Shown here in pieces: positions 37,831-48,733 of a stretch of 64,000 nt of DNA. Made by a program: the position numbers and the translations under genes. The notes below the pieces were generated by a model. That model did not search any database. It was not told the origin of the DNA and saw only the letters and a list, made by a program, of their open reading frames with translations. The stretch covers positions 62,001 through 126,000 of the forward strand of contig NZ_JACHOB010000001.1 in NCBI RefSeq assembly GCF_014199615.1. The letters run 5' to 3'. Position 1 is the stretch's first letter. Each line of letters opens with the position of its first letter. The DNA is from Parvularcula dongshanensis. GTDB taxonomy: Bacteria > Pseudomonadota > Alphaproteobacteria > Caulobacterales > Parvularculaceae.

Positions 37831-38762
37831 CCGTCGAACGCGGCCCAGAACTGATCCCGGTAACGGTCGAGTTCCATGAGGAGTTCGTGCCTCGCGCCCT
37901 CGACGCTCACTAGCTTGATCTTCTCGGGATAAGCGGCGGCAAGCGCGTGGTGGTGCGAGGCGTCGACCGTCTCGTCCCGCGACGCGGACACTAGGAGGAC
38001 CTTGAAGGGCAACCGGTCGAGCGCTCCGGGCGCCGCGATCCGCTCGTTCGCGGCGAGCGCCGCGGCGAGCCAGTCGAACTTCGGCGGTCCGGCGGCGGCG
38101 TCCGGCGCCGCCTCGAGAAGCTTGCGGAAGCGCCTGTGTCGGCGTTCGTCCTGCGTCAGCACGTTGCCTTCGAACCGGGCCGACTGCTCGCGTGCGCCGG
38201 GCACGGAAGACCGCCCCTTCCCGATCGCGATCCCGGCCCGCAGGATCGCCCTGGTGGCCGCGGTCTTCAGCCGCCCCGAGAAGAGGTTGGTGAAGGGCGC
38301 GGAGAGCGCCGCCCCCGCGAGGCCCTGCCCCTGCCCCTCCACGAGCCATTCGAGCGCGATCAAGCCACCCATGCTATGGGCCATGAGGACGTAAGGCCCG
38401 GCTTCTCTCGCCTTGAGCGCCTCGAAGCAGGCCGTGAGGTCCGACACGAAGACGCGGAAGTCCGTGACGTGCCCGCGCATGTCGCCGTCTTGCAGGCGCT
38501 GGCTGTAGCCCTGCCCCCTCGGATCGCAAACGAGGACGGCGAAGCCCCTTTCGTGAAGCTCGCCTGCGACCTCGGCGTACTTCTCGGCGAACTCGGACCA
38601 GCCGGGCATCAGGAGCACCGCCCCCCGCCGCCTCCGGCCGCGCGGCAGGGGATAGTGCACGACGCGCAGGCGCGCGCCGTCCTCCGCCTCGACGTAGGCC
38701 GCCTGCGCGCCGTCGGGCTGAGGCGCTTCTTCGATCCTGATCAGCGGCGCGCTCTCAGCCAT
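37767..38762 (-). CDS. Alpha/beta hydrolase, monoacylglycerol lipase / lysophospholipase-like (Hydrolase_4)
   Basis: This 331-residue enzyme has the nucleophile elbow AHSMGG (Ser at about residue 126), the acid near SASRDETV and the His in VEGARHELLMELD. The order fits serine-aminopeptidase S33/Hydrolase_4 lipases that act on monoacylglycerol or lysophospholipid. The 5' end overlaps the SCP2 gene by 8 bp, suggesting a lipid-related pair. The 3' end overlaps dprA by 64 bp tail to tail. Confidence 0.88.
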   Translation of the reverse strand: MAESAPLIRIEEAPQPDGAQAAYVEAEDGARLRVVHYPLPRGRRRRGAVLLMPGWSEFAEKYAEVAGELHERGFAVLVCDPRGQGYSQRLQDGDMRGHVTDFRVFVSDLTACFEALKAREAGPYVLMAHSMGGLIALEWLVEGQGQGLAGAALSAPFTNLFSGRLKTAATRAILRAGIAIGKGRSSVPGAREQSARFEGNVLTQDERRHRRFRKLLEAAPDAAAGPPKFDWLAAALAANERIAAPGALDRLPFKVLLVSASRDETVDASHHHALAAAYPEKIKLVSVEGARHELLMELDRYRDQFWAAFDGYVDERLPIATSVDASSAPRT

Positions 38763-39066
38763 TGCCGACCTCGAGCCGTGCCATCACCGACATGTCGCCG
38801 CTGATCTTGAGGCGGGACGAGATGAACGCGCTTTCGAGCCGCCGCTGCTCATTGGTGAACAGGCGCTCCAAGGTGAGGCCTTCCGCACGCCACAGGCAGA
38901 AGCCGCCCGCGACGCCGGGCGGCGAGCCGGCCTGCACGAGCGGCTCACGCTCGCGGCCGTCGACCCAGAAGCTTTGCGACCTGTCCGTCACCTCGACACG
39001 AATGACGCCCGCGAACCCCTTCGAGAAGAAGGTCCGCGCGGCCGCCATCAGTTCGTCCAGACCCAT
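38755..39066 (-). CDS. SCP2 sterol-transfer-like domain protein
   Basis: This 103-residue single-domain protein has the pattern of the SCP2 lipid-binding fold: an early helix, strands around FAGVIRVEVTD and FWVDG, and the late KISGDMSVMARL. It is probably a soluble binder of a lipid or acyl-CoA; the ligand is unknown. It sits between the exported methyltransferase-like gene and the alpha/beta hydrolase on the same strand, overlapping the latter by 8 bp. Confidence 0.8.
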   Translation of the reverse strand: MGLDELMAAARTFFSKGFAGVIRVEVTDRSQSFWVDGREREPLVQAGSPPGVAGGFCLWRAEGLTLERLFTNEQRRLESAFISSRLKISGDMSVMARLEVGNG

Positions 39067-39078
39067 CGCGATGACGCG

Positions 39079-40137
39079 CTACTCCATGAGGGCGCCGTCG
39101 GCGGCGAGCGGCTTCTGGAACTTCAAGGTGAAGCGGTCGCTCTCGCCGATGGCGGCGTACTCTTCGGGATCGAAGTCCGCGGGCGCCGCGCCGTCGCTGC
39201 CGCTCGTGCGCGAGGTCGGCGGCAAGGTCCAGACGCCGAAGGGGTGGTCCGCGTCGTCCTGCGGGTTCGCGTTCGCCTCGGAACTGCCGAGGTACTCGAA
39301 GCCGGCGCTCTCGGCGAGGTCGCGGACAGTGGAGACCTTCACATACCCCGACGACCGCTCCATCGCATCGTCCGCATCCTCCGGCAGGCGGTGGTCGACG
39401 ACGCCGAGTACGCCGCCCGGTTTCAAGGCTTCGTAGAAGCCCGCGAAGGCGTCCTCCGCGAAGCCGTTCATGACCCAGTTGTGCACGTTGCGGAAGGTCA
39501 GGACCATGTCCGCCGACCCGGCGGGGGCGACGTCGATCTTGTCCGCGGCCAGGACGGACATGTTGACGTCGCCATAGGTGTCCTCGTCTTCGACGAAGGT
39601 TTCACGGAAGCGCTGGAGGCCGTCCTTCATGTACTGGCTGTCCGCCTCCGGATCGAACCCGGCGGCGTAGTAGGTGCCGCCGCCCTCTGCGAGGTAGGGG
39701 GCGATGACCTTGGTGTACCACCCGCCGCCCGGCCAGACCTCGACGACCGTCATGTCGGGCTCGAGGCCGAAGAACGCCAGCGTCTCGGCAGGGTGACGGT
39801 ACTGGTCGCGGGCCCGCTCCTCGTCCGTGCGCCAGTCGCCCTCGAGGATCGCCTCGATGTCCATCTCACCGTCGCCCTCCGGCTCGTCCGGCTGGGGCTG
39901 GGGATCCGTTCCGATCGGCGCGTTGGGGTTGGGCGAGCCCTCGGGATTGATGCCGGGCGTGTAGACCGTGCCGGACTCGTCGGGCGCCATGTCGCCCCGC
40001 TCGGTCGGCTGATCGGGGGCCTCCGTGCCGGGCGCGTTCGCCTGACCGTCGCCTTCTTGCATTTCCTGGGAAGCGCCCGGCTCGCCGCAGGCGCCGAGGA
40101 GGGGCACGAGGGCTAAGAGGGCAAGGGTCTTACGCAT
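39079..40137 (-). CDS. Exported lipoprotein with class I SAM-dependent methyltransferase fold (COG4798-like)
   Basis: This 352-residue protein has a lipobox LGAC at Cys17 and then an acidic, Pro/Gly-rich linker to about residue 85. A methyltransferase-like core follows: VVEVWPGGGWYTKVIAPYL in place of the usual VLDxGxGxG, ADMVLTFRNVHNW, then LKPGGVLGVVDHR. An exported methyltransferase is puzzling because SAM is cytoplasmic, so the fold may have a new role. It is the first gene of the run leading to the SCP2 and hydrolase genes. Confidence 0.82.
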   Translation of the reverse strand: MRKTLALLALVPLLGACGEPGASQEMQEGDGQANAPGTEAPDQPTERGDMAPDESGTVYTPGINPEGSPNPNAPIGTDPQPQPDEPEGDGEMDIEAILEGDWRTDEERARDQYRHPAETLAFFGLEPDMTVVEVWPGGGWYTKVIAPYLAEGGGTYYAAGFDPEADSQYMKDGLQRFRETFVEDEDTYGDVNMSVLAADKIDVAPAGSADMVLTFRNVHNWVMNGFAEDAFAGFYEALKPGGVLGVVDHRLPEDADDAMERSSGYVKVSTVRDLAESAGFEYLGSSEANANPQDDADHPFGVWTLPPTSRTSGSDGAAPADFDPEEYAAIGESDRFTLKFQKPLAADGALME

Positions 40138-40236
40138 GGTCGGCTCCTTCGAGCTGGCTCTTCGCTCCGCGAGTTAGCGCGCTCCGTCCGGCCTTCCCAC
40201 TCTGCGTTGCAGGGCGACCCAGCCTTCTGCCTCGAT

Positions 40237-40265
40237 CTTGAAACGACGCCGTCGAGTTCCCAACT
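40237..40265 (+). promoter_or_regulatory. Sigma-32 (RpoH)-like promoter of the small heat-shock gene
   Basis: CTTGAAA at 40237-40243 matches the -35 heat-shock consensus exactly. After a 15-bp spacer, CCCAACT (40259-40265) resembles the -10 CCCATNT. The downstream leader to the ATG would be about 100 nt, long enough for a thermosensor. Confidence 0.6.
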
Positions 40266-40370
40266 CCTGGAGGCCGGCGGCCCTGTGGCGCCGGTCCGGA
40301 GCCGCCTCGCCGCCGTCAGGGGCGATCAAGGGTCCGGAACGTACTCGCTAGACTTAGGAGAACGAGACCT

Positions 40371-40832
40371 ATGCGTACCTACGACATGACCCCCCTCCTG
40401 CGTTCGACCATCGGGTTCGACCGCCTCTTCAACGACCTCCTCGACGGCGCGACCAAGTCCGACGCGGGCTACCCGCCCTTCAACGTCGAGCTTCTGGGCG
40501 AAGATGCCTACCGCATCACGCTTGCGGTCGCCGGCTTCGCCGAGGACGAGATCGAGATCGAGGTGAACGACCGCGCCCTTCGGATCTCCGGCAGCCATGC
40601 CGACGACGAGACCGAGCGCAAGTTCCTGCATCAGGGCATCGCCGGGCGTAGCTTCGAGCGCCGTTTCCAGCTGGCCGAGCACGTCCGCGTCACCGGCGCG
40701 AACCTCGCCAACGGCCTTCTGAACGTCGAGCTGACCCGCGAGGTCCCCGAGGCGAAGAAGCCGCGCAAGATCGAGATCAACGCGAAGCCGTCCACGGCGC
40801 AGGTGATCGAAGCCAACCGCGACGCCGCGTAA
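40371..40832 (+). CDS. Small heat-shock protein, Hsp20/IbpA family
   Basis: This 153-residue chaperone has the class A IbpA-like start [20 protein letters not shown]. The alpha-crystallin domain spans about 35-130: [16 protein letters not shown], the AVAGF segment and the late [15 protein letters not shown]-terminal I-x-I-like EIN anchor follows. It holds unfolding proteins for ClpB/DnaK. The upstream sequence has a sigma-32-like promoter, and TAGGAG precedes the ATG. A strong terminator begins 26 bp after the stop. Confidence 0.95.
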   Translation: MRTYDMTPLLRSTIGFDRLFNDLLDGATKSDAGYPPFNVELLGEDAYRITLAVAGFAEDEIEIEVNDRALRISGSHADDETERKFLHQGIAGRSFERRFQLAEHVRVTGANLANGLLNVELTREVPEAKKPRKIEINAKPSTAQVIEANRDAA

Positions 40833-40857
40833 GCGCGCTGTCATCGACGAAGTATGG

Positions 40858-40881
40858 GGGCGCCTTCGGGCGCCCTTTTTT
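40858..40881 (+). terminator. Rho-independent terminator after hsp20
   Basis: A 7-bp GC stem (gggcgcc/ggcgccc) closes a TTCG tetraloop and is followed by six Ts. The T-run touches the stop codon of the convergent CE15 gene. Confidence 0.93.
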
Positions 40882-42247
40882 ACCGCCCGCTGGCGCCGCC
40901 CTCCGCCTTCGCACCGAGCTCGCGCGCGGCGAAATCGAGGAAGTACGGCCAGTTCAGGTGGTTCGAGTGGCCGTCCCGGTGCTGGCGGAAGGCAAGCGTA
41001 CCGTCCGTGAGGCCGACCCCCGGGCCTGGAAACTCCACGTCCGGCAACCCTTTCTCGCCTAGAAGCTCGTAGACGGGCGAGGCGGCCTCGGTCGCCATGA
41101 AGATGCCGACCGGATCGACCCAGGCGTCGCCCTCCTCCGCCGTGCCCGTTCCCATGAAGAGGGGCCGGGGCGCGGACAGGGCGATCAGCTCGTGCGCGTC
41201 GATCGGCAGGTCGTCCCAGCCGAGGGGGCCGGCATACTTCAGGAAGTTTCCGGCCATCCAGTGATACTCGCCGGACGAGGCGATGTTCTCGACGACCTCG
41301 CCGTTGTCGCGGCGGTAGAGCGATCCGCCTCCTTCGCCGGACGAGCCCGAGAAGCCGGCCGCGAAGCGCTCGTCATAGGCCATGGTGACCAGCACCGCCT
41401 TGCCGTAGCGCGACAGCCCCTCGACGGCGACCCGCTCACCGTCGATCTCGGACATGTCCTCCAGGTGATCGAGGACCCGGCTCGCGCCCCAGGCCCAGGC
41501 GCGCAGAGCGCCCCAATCGTCCGCGTCGCGCGGTCGACCCTTATTGGTCAGGCCGATGATCCCTTCGGCCAGGCCCGCGCCGTCGTCGGCCTGAACCGTC
41601 GTCGGCACGAACTCTATATGGGCCCAGCCGCGTGAAAGCACGCGCTCGGTCGCAGAGGGCGAAGGCGGCTCCCAGCCGGCGGGCGGCTCGAAGCCGGCAG
41701 GAAAGCGGAAGACGAAGCTCAGGACCGCCGGGACCGGTCCCTTCACTTCGGCGGGGGTGGTGACCGTCATCTCCATGTCGACGGCCACCGCGGGATAGGC
41801 GCTGTTGTCGACGTGGCCGACATAGTCGCGCACGATCGCGGGGACGCCCGCGACCTCGGCCTCGCGCTCCTCGGTCACGGACCAGGTCACCGCGGGCGTT
41901 TCTTCCGGCACGTAGCCGTAGATCTCTCGGCTGAAGAGGTCGAGCAACTCGGCCCGCCGCGCGGGCCAGTCCTCCGCGTCGACCACCGGCGCGCCGTCCT
42001 CCATAAGGAGCGGGTCCGGCAGATCCGGGTAGGGATTCGACGCCGCCTCGTCGTAGTTCGCAGCGTTCGCGGCCTCTGGGTTCATGCCGTCGCGCCCCGG
42101 CCGCAGCTCATCGATGCCGAGAAGGTCGAGAAGGCGCCGGTGGTCCTCTTCCGCAGTGAGCGGAGCCGGCGACTGCGCGTCGGCAGCGGACCCCAGGACC
42201 GTCGCCACGGCGAACAGCGTTGCGATGCGACGAGTGCTTCTTCTCAC
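40880..42247 (-). CDS. Secreted CE15-family glucuronoyl esterase
   Basis: This 455-residue protein begins with a signal peptide (cleavage probably after SAADA, about residue 24). The catalytic motif VEGLSRYGKAVL places the nucleophile at Ser279, matching the G-x-SRxGK pattern of carbohydrate esterase family 15. The terminal segment RQHRDGHSNHLNWPYF carries the catalytic His. CE15 enzymes cleave the ester between lignin alcohols and 4-O-methylglucuronic acid of xylan. No xylanase gene is adjacent, though a GH74 gene lies at the right end of the window. Confidence 0.85.
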   Translation of the reverse strand: MRRSTRRIATLFAVATVLGSAADAQSPAPLTAEEDHRRLLDLLGIDELRPGRDGMNPEAANAANYDEAASNPYPDLPDPLLMEDGAPVVDAEDWPARRAELLDLFSREIYGYVPEETPAVTWSVTEEREAEVAGVPAIVRDYVGHVDNSAYPAVAVDMEMTVTTPAEVKGPVPAVLSFVFRFPAGFEPPAGWEPPSPSATERVLSRGWAHIEFVPTTVQADDGAGLAEGIIGLTNKGRPRDADDWGALRAWAWGASRVLDHLEDMSEIDGERVAVEGLSRYGKAVLVTMAYDERFAAGFSGSSGEGGGSLYRRDNGEVVENIASSGEYHWMAGNFLKYAGPLGWDDLPIDAHELIALSAPRPLFMGTGTAEEGDAWVDPVGIFMATEAASPVYELLGEKGLPDVEFPGPGVGLTDGTLAFRQHRDGHSNHLNWPYFLDFAARELGAKAEGGASGR

Positions 42248-42359
42248 CAGGGTGATCTCCTCATTCCAGGCTCGCGGACGCTACCGGGCGCCGCGCGCCC
42301 GGTCCATGCAGCGCTACGGACCGGCGGACCGGACAGAGGCCTAGGCTTCTTGCCGGCCC

Positions 42360-43622
42360 TTACGGTGCCCGGCGCAACCGGGTGATCGTGAAACCGTCCG
42401 TTCCGCTATTGGCGGGAGAAAGCCGAAGGGCGCCGTCGCTCTCAAGCTGGGACAAGCGCTGCCGCCCTGCCGCGGTGAGCTTGTCCGCCGGGATCGCGGC
42501 CGCCGCGCTCTCACGCTCGAACGCCGGGTATCCTGCGAGGAAGGCATCGATGCGGTCGTCGTTCTCTTCGCGGAAGACCGAACAGGTCACGTAGAGGAGC
42601 ACGCCGCCGGGCTTAACGTAGTGAGCCGCTTGAGCGAGCACCTGATCCTGCTCGGCGATCCGCTCGGCGAGCTGCGCTTCGGTCAGGCGCCACTTGGTGT
42701 CCGGTCGGCGGCGCCAAGTGCCCGAGCCCGAACAAGGCGCGTCGACGAGGACGAGGTCCATCCTGCCTTCCAGGTCGTCCAGCCCCTCCCCCGCCGCGGG
42801 GCTGCGAACCTGAACGTTCCGTACGCCCGCCCGGCGCAGTCGCTCGTGGATCGGCGCGAGGCGGCGAGGGTCGGCGTCGTAGGCGAAGATCTGCCCCTTG
42901 TTCTCCATCAGCGCCGCGAGCTCGAGCGTCTTGCCGCCGCCGCCCGCGCAGAGGTCGAGAACTTGCGCACCGGCGACCTGGCCCGCGCAGAGCCCGGCGA
43001 TCTGGCTGCCCTCGTCCTGCACCTCGACCCAGCCTCGCCCATAGGCGGGGATGACGGTCACTGCGGGCGCCCGCTCGGCGGCGGGCGGCGCGGGCACGCG
43101 CAGCGCTGCGGCCACGATCGGCGCCGGCTGCGCACCGATCGTGGCGCAGGCCTTGGCCGCCTGCTCGGACGTCGCCTTGAGGGTGTTGACGCGGAGGTCG
43201 ACGGGCGCACGGGCGGAGAGCGCAGCGACTTCGGCGGCAGCGTTCCCTGCCCGCTCCAGGAGGGGCAGGCACCACGCCGGCACGTCCGGCATACCCAAAG
43301 GCACCGCTGCCTGCTCGTCATCTTCCAGCGCCCCGGGGCCGTGCGGCGCGTCCCCAAAGGCAGCCGCGACGCGTTCGGCGGTCCAGCCCCACTCGACCTC
43401 GAGCGTCAGTCGCAGCGCGATCCTGACGCTTTCCTCGCCGCGCAGCGAGCGCCAGCGCCGCAGCGCGTCGAGGCACAGTCCCGAGACGAAGGCGCGATCC
43501 TTCGAGCCCGCATAGCGCGCGCCCCGCCCCCAGTCGGCGAGCGCGACCTTGAGCGGCACCCTGCGCGACCAAAAGTCGTCGAGAACGGCCTTGGCCGCTG
43601 CGATTCGTCCGCCGTCGCGCAT
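42360..43622 (-). CDS. RsmB/NOP-family RNA cytosine-C5 methyltransferase
   Basis: This 420-residue protein has an N-terminal NusB-like RNA-binding region (about 1-150) and a SAM-dependent domain. VLDLCAGGGGKTLELAAL is motif I, LVDAPCSGSGTWRRRPD holds the motif IV Cys, and YVTCSVFREEND holds the catalytic motif VI Cys. The likely target is C967 of 16S rRNA, as in RsmB, or a tRNA. Codon use looks like that of its neighbours. It is the last gene of the minus-strand run that includes guaB upstream. Confidence 0.9.
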   Translation of the reverse strand: MRDGGRIAAAKAVLDDFWSRRVPLKVALADWGRGARYAGSKDRAFVSGLCLDALRRWRSLRGEESVRIALRLTLEVEWGWTAERVAAAFGDAPHGPGALEDDEQAAVPLGMPDVPAWCLPLLERAGNAAAEVAALSARAPVDLRVNTLKATSEQAAKACATIGAQPAPIVAAALRVPAPPAAERAPAVTVIPAYGRGWVEVQDEGSQIAGLCAGQVAGAQVLDLCAGGGGKTLELAALMENKGQIFAYDADPRRLAPIHERLRRAGVRNVQVRSPAAGEGLDDLEGRMDLVLVDAPCSGSGTWRRRPDTKWRLTEAQLAERIAEQDQVLAQAAHYVKPGGVLLYVTCSVFREENDDRIDAFLAGYPAFERESAAAAIPADKLTAAGRQRLSQLESDGALRLSPANSGTDGFTITRLRRAP

Positions 43623-43676
43623 CCGTCCTCCTCAACGAAAGGGGCTGCGTTGCCGCGCCTCGAGGCGCAGCGCAAG

Positions 43677-44474
43677 TCAGCCATTGCCGATGAAGCCCGG
43701 ATACAGGCTCATCCCCCCGTCGATCGTGAGGGTGACGCCGGTGACGTAGTCCGCTTCGTCCGACATGAGCCACGCGACGGCATGCGCGACGTCCTCCGGC
43801 TCGCCGAGCCTGCCATAGGGGATCAGCTTCAGAAGCTCGCGCCGTTTGTCTTCGTCGGACCAGACATCCTCGTTGATGGCGGTGGCGATGGCGCCCGGCG
43901 CGACCGCGTTGACGCGGACGCCCTGCGCCGCGACTTCCTGCGCGACGGACTGCATGAACATCTGCACCCCGCCCTTGGCCGCCGCGTAGTTCGTGTGCCC
44001 TGCCCAGGGAATGAACTGGTGCACGGAGGAGACGAAGACGAGGGCGCCTTTGGCCCGAATGCCGCCCGAAGGCTCTTGGTCCTTCATGTGCCTGAGCGCC
44101 GCGCGAGCGCACAGAAAGGCGCCGTCGAGGTCCACCTTCATGACCTTGCGCCATTGTTCGAGCGACATCTCGGTCAGGTCCGCGTCGGCCTGCAGCCCTG
44201 CGTTGATGACGACGCCGTCGATCCGTCCGTAGGCGTCGAGGAACCGGCCGAAGGTGCGCTCGACGTCGGCTTCGTCGGAGACGTCCCCGCCCACGGCGAT
44301 CGCCCGCCCCCCCGCCTCTTCGATGCGCCTGACGACGTCCTGTGCCCGTTCCTCGCCGGAATGGTAGCCGACGCCGACCCGGGCGCCCGCCCTGCCAAGA
44401 CGCAGGGCGACCCCCTCGCCGATGCCGGAGCTGCCGCCGGTAACGAGGATGGCGCGGCCGTCTAGCGTGGTCAT
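43677..44474 (-). CDS. Short-chain dehydrogenase/reductase (glucose 1-dehydrogenase-like)
   Basis: This 265-residue classical SDR has the cofactor loop TGGSSGIGEG (about 12-21), the NAG motif at 91-93, and the catalytic Ser149/150, Tyr163 and Lys167 in NYAAAKGG. The substrate is likely a sugar or polyol, but SDRs are hard to call. Odd: its ATG comes directly after the T-run of a terminator-like hairpin, and the only plausible Shine-Dalgarno sequence (GAGGGAG) lies inside the hairpin stem. Confidence 0.9.
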   Translation of the reverse strand: MTTLDGRAILVTGGSSGIGEGVALRLGRAGARVGVGYHSGEERAQDVVRRIEEAGGRAIAVGGDVSDEADVERTFGRFLDAYGRIDGVVINAGLQADADLTEMSLEQWRKVMKVDLDGAFLCARAALRHMKDQEPSGGIRAKGALVFVSSVHQFIPWAGHTNYAAAKGGVQMFMQSVAQEVAAQGVRVNAVAPGAIATAINEDVWSDEDKRRELLKLIPYGRLGEPEDVAHAVAWLMSDEADYVTGVTLTIDGGMSLYPGFIGNG

Positions 44475-44506
44475 AAAAAAACTCCCTCGGCTTGCACCGA
44501 GGGAGT
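44475..44506 (-). terminator. Rho-independent terminator after the metzincin gene, also masking the SDR ribosome-binding site
   Basis: On the minus strand a perfect 10-bp stem (ACTCCCTCGG/CCGAGGGAGT) with a 6-nt loop is followed by TTTTTT and then at once by the SDR ATG. It would end the upstream transcript and, in read-through RNA, hide GAGGGAG. Confidence 0.85.
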
Positions 44507-44547
44507 GTAGGTCGCGAAGGCGGCGAGGCCGCCCTCGATCGGCGAAC

Positions 44548-46191
44548 TTACTGCGCGTCGACGAAGGGCGCGTTCCCGATCGGGCGGTCCACCTGATAGA
44601 CGATCAGGTCGTAGTCGCCCTGCAGCAGCGTCCGGTTTTCAGGTGTGTCGAGCGGGATCGGGAAGAAGGTCCCGTCGCCGTTCGGCACGTAAGCGACCGG
44701 CTGCGGCAGCACCTCGAGCACGTACTGGCCGTAGGACGGCACCTCGATGTCGACCAGCAGCGGGTCGTAAGGCTCGAAGGTCTGCGCGTTCTGCGAGACC
44801 AGCGTCCGGGACCCGTTCCGCTCGACCTTGTAGAGGTTGAGATAGGCGATGACCGGGTTCTCGATGAAGGTGTCGGAGAAGCTGATCAGCTCGGCGTTGA
44901 TGAACATCGAGCGCTTCGCGGTGAAGACGAACTCGTCGGAGTCGCCGATGCCGTCGAGCGAGCCTTGGACCCACGCGGTGTCCATGGCCACGTACTTGCC
45001 GCCGGCGTTCTTGCCCTCGACGATGGTGTTGGGAACCATGGTCCGCTTGAGGTCGAGGCGTTTGGCCCCTGCCCGTTTGTCGTCGGCGAGCGCCGCTTCG
45101 TCGGCGATGCGCGCATCCTCGGCGAGCAGAAGCTTCAGCGCGGACCGCTCGGAGAAGAAGCGGTTCTGGTTGGCCGAACCCGCCAGCGGCAGTCCGACGC
45201 TGGCGCCGGACGCCATCAGGTGCAGGATCGCCTCGTCGCCGTCCTGCGGCCCTTCATAGACGGGGATGAAGGTGCCGGGGGCGGGCACGCCCGTGCTCGG
45301 CAGGCCGTCATCCGGTGCACCGAAGCTGTCGTGGTGGCGAAGGCCGACCGCGTGGCCGACCTCGTGCGCGCCCGTATTGGCCGCCTGGTTGCGGATCGCC
45401 GTCGCGTAGCCGGCCTCGTCGGGAGAAAGGCCCGACAGAGCGCCGAACGTCCCCGGCGAGAAGGCGTTGTAGAGCAGGTTCCAGAAGTTGACGTCGGAGA
45501 AGGCGCCCGTCGCGTAGTCGTCGTTGCCGAAGTCGATGCCCTGCGCTTGGCCGAACAGGATGTTGAACGCGTAAGACCCACTGTCGGTCTCGTAGAGCGT
45601 GATGTTGGTCCCGCCCGGCCTGGTCCCGTCGGAGAAGTAGTCGTTCAACGTGTAGTCGATCGTCGCGTAAGGACCGCTCGCGGGCGGCGTCGTGACGATC
45701 TCGATGTCGAACGGCGCGTAGTCCGCGGCGACACGGTCGCGGATCGCGGCGCGGTCTTGCGGCGTGAAGACGTAGTCGTCGAGGTAGAGTTGGTAGAGGA
45801 ACTCGCCGGTTTCGTAATCGAGCACGTCCACTGGGTAGATAGGCGAGCCCGTATTATCGAACTTCAGGTAGATCACCTGCGGCGCCGTGCGGGTACGCCG
45901 GATCGCCCGGCCCGAGCCCTGGAAGCGGACCGAATCGGCAGAGAAGTCCGCACGCGGGGCGTTGGCGCCCTCTTCGTCCTGAGCGCTCGCGGCAGCCCGC
46001 GCGGCGATAGCCTTGCGGATCTTGTTCTTCGCCGTGTCACAGGTCGGAACGCACTCGTCGTTCTGGATCCTGTAGCCCAGGACCTCGTCGCTTTTCAGCT
46101 CGGTCTTGGTCACGCGCTTCGGCGCAGCGGTGGCACCGGTCATGCCGCAGAGAAGCGCGGCGACGGCCGCGCAGGTCAGGAGAGACTTCAT
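44548..46191 (-). CDS. Secreted zinc metalloprotease, metzincin type
   Basis: This 547-residue protein starts with a signal peptide (to about residue 23). It carries the metzincin site HExxHxxGxxH as His276-Glu277, His280, Gly283 and His286, and a likely Met-turn at Met326 (HLMASG). The N-terminal part (about 30-110) may be a pro-region with a Cys pair. The C-terminal part (about 375-547) looks like a pre-peptidase C-terminal beta domain. There are no RTX repeats, so it is not a type I secreted serralysin. It is followed by a terminator. Confidence 0.82.
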   Translation of the reverse strand: MKSLLTCAAVAALLCGMTGATAAPKRVTKTELKSDEVLGYRIQNDECVPTCDTAKNKIRKAIAARAAASAQDEEGANAPRADFSADSVRFQGSGRAIRRTRTAPQVIYLKFDNTGSPIYPVDVLDYETGEFLYQLYLDDYVFTPQDRAAIRDRVAADYAPFDIEIVTTPPASGPYATIDYTLNDYFSDGTRPGGTNITLYETDSGSYAFNILFGQAQGIDFGNDDYATGAFSDVNFWNLLYNAFSPGTFGALSGLSPDEAGYATAIRNQAANTGAHEVGHAVGLRHHDSFGAPDDGLPSTGVPAPGTFIPVYEGPQDGDEAILHLMASGASVGLPLAGSANQNRFFSERSALKLLLAEDARIADEAALADDKRAGAKRLDLKRTMVPNTIVEGKNAGGKYVAMDTAWVQGSLDGIGDSDEFVFTAKRSMFINAELISFSDTFIENPVIAYLNLYKVERNGSRTLVSQNAQTFEPYDPLLVDIEVPSYGQYVLEVLPQPVAYVPNGDGTFFPIPLDTPENRTLLQGDYDLIVYQVDRPIGNAPFVDAQ

Positions 46192-46322
46192 TCGAATGCC
46201 CTGTTGTACGCCGCGGAACGCGGCATCATGGCATTCTCGTCACAGTTGACCCTCGTTCCGCAATGGCACGATGGTTAATATGCAGTAACGTGTGGAACCG
46301 CGACGAGGTTCCCGCTTCCCGC

Positions 46323-48616
<2,294 letters not shown>

Positions 48617-48733
48617 GGGCGGGTGTAGCGCGAAGCTTTCCAGGATCAAGCGTCGCCGCCGAATCCTCTTGTACGGGCGCAGGGAACCCTCGTCCCCGCA
48701 AGTCATTAGCCTGTGGCAAAACGAGGAGGCCGT

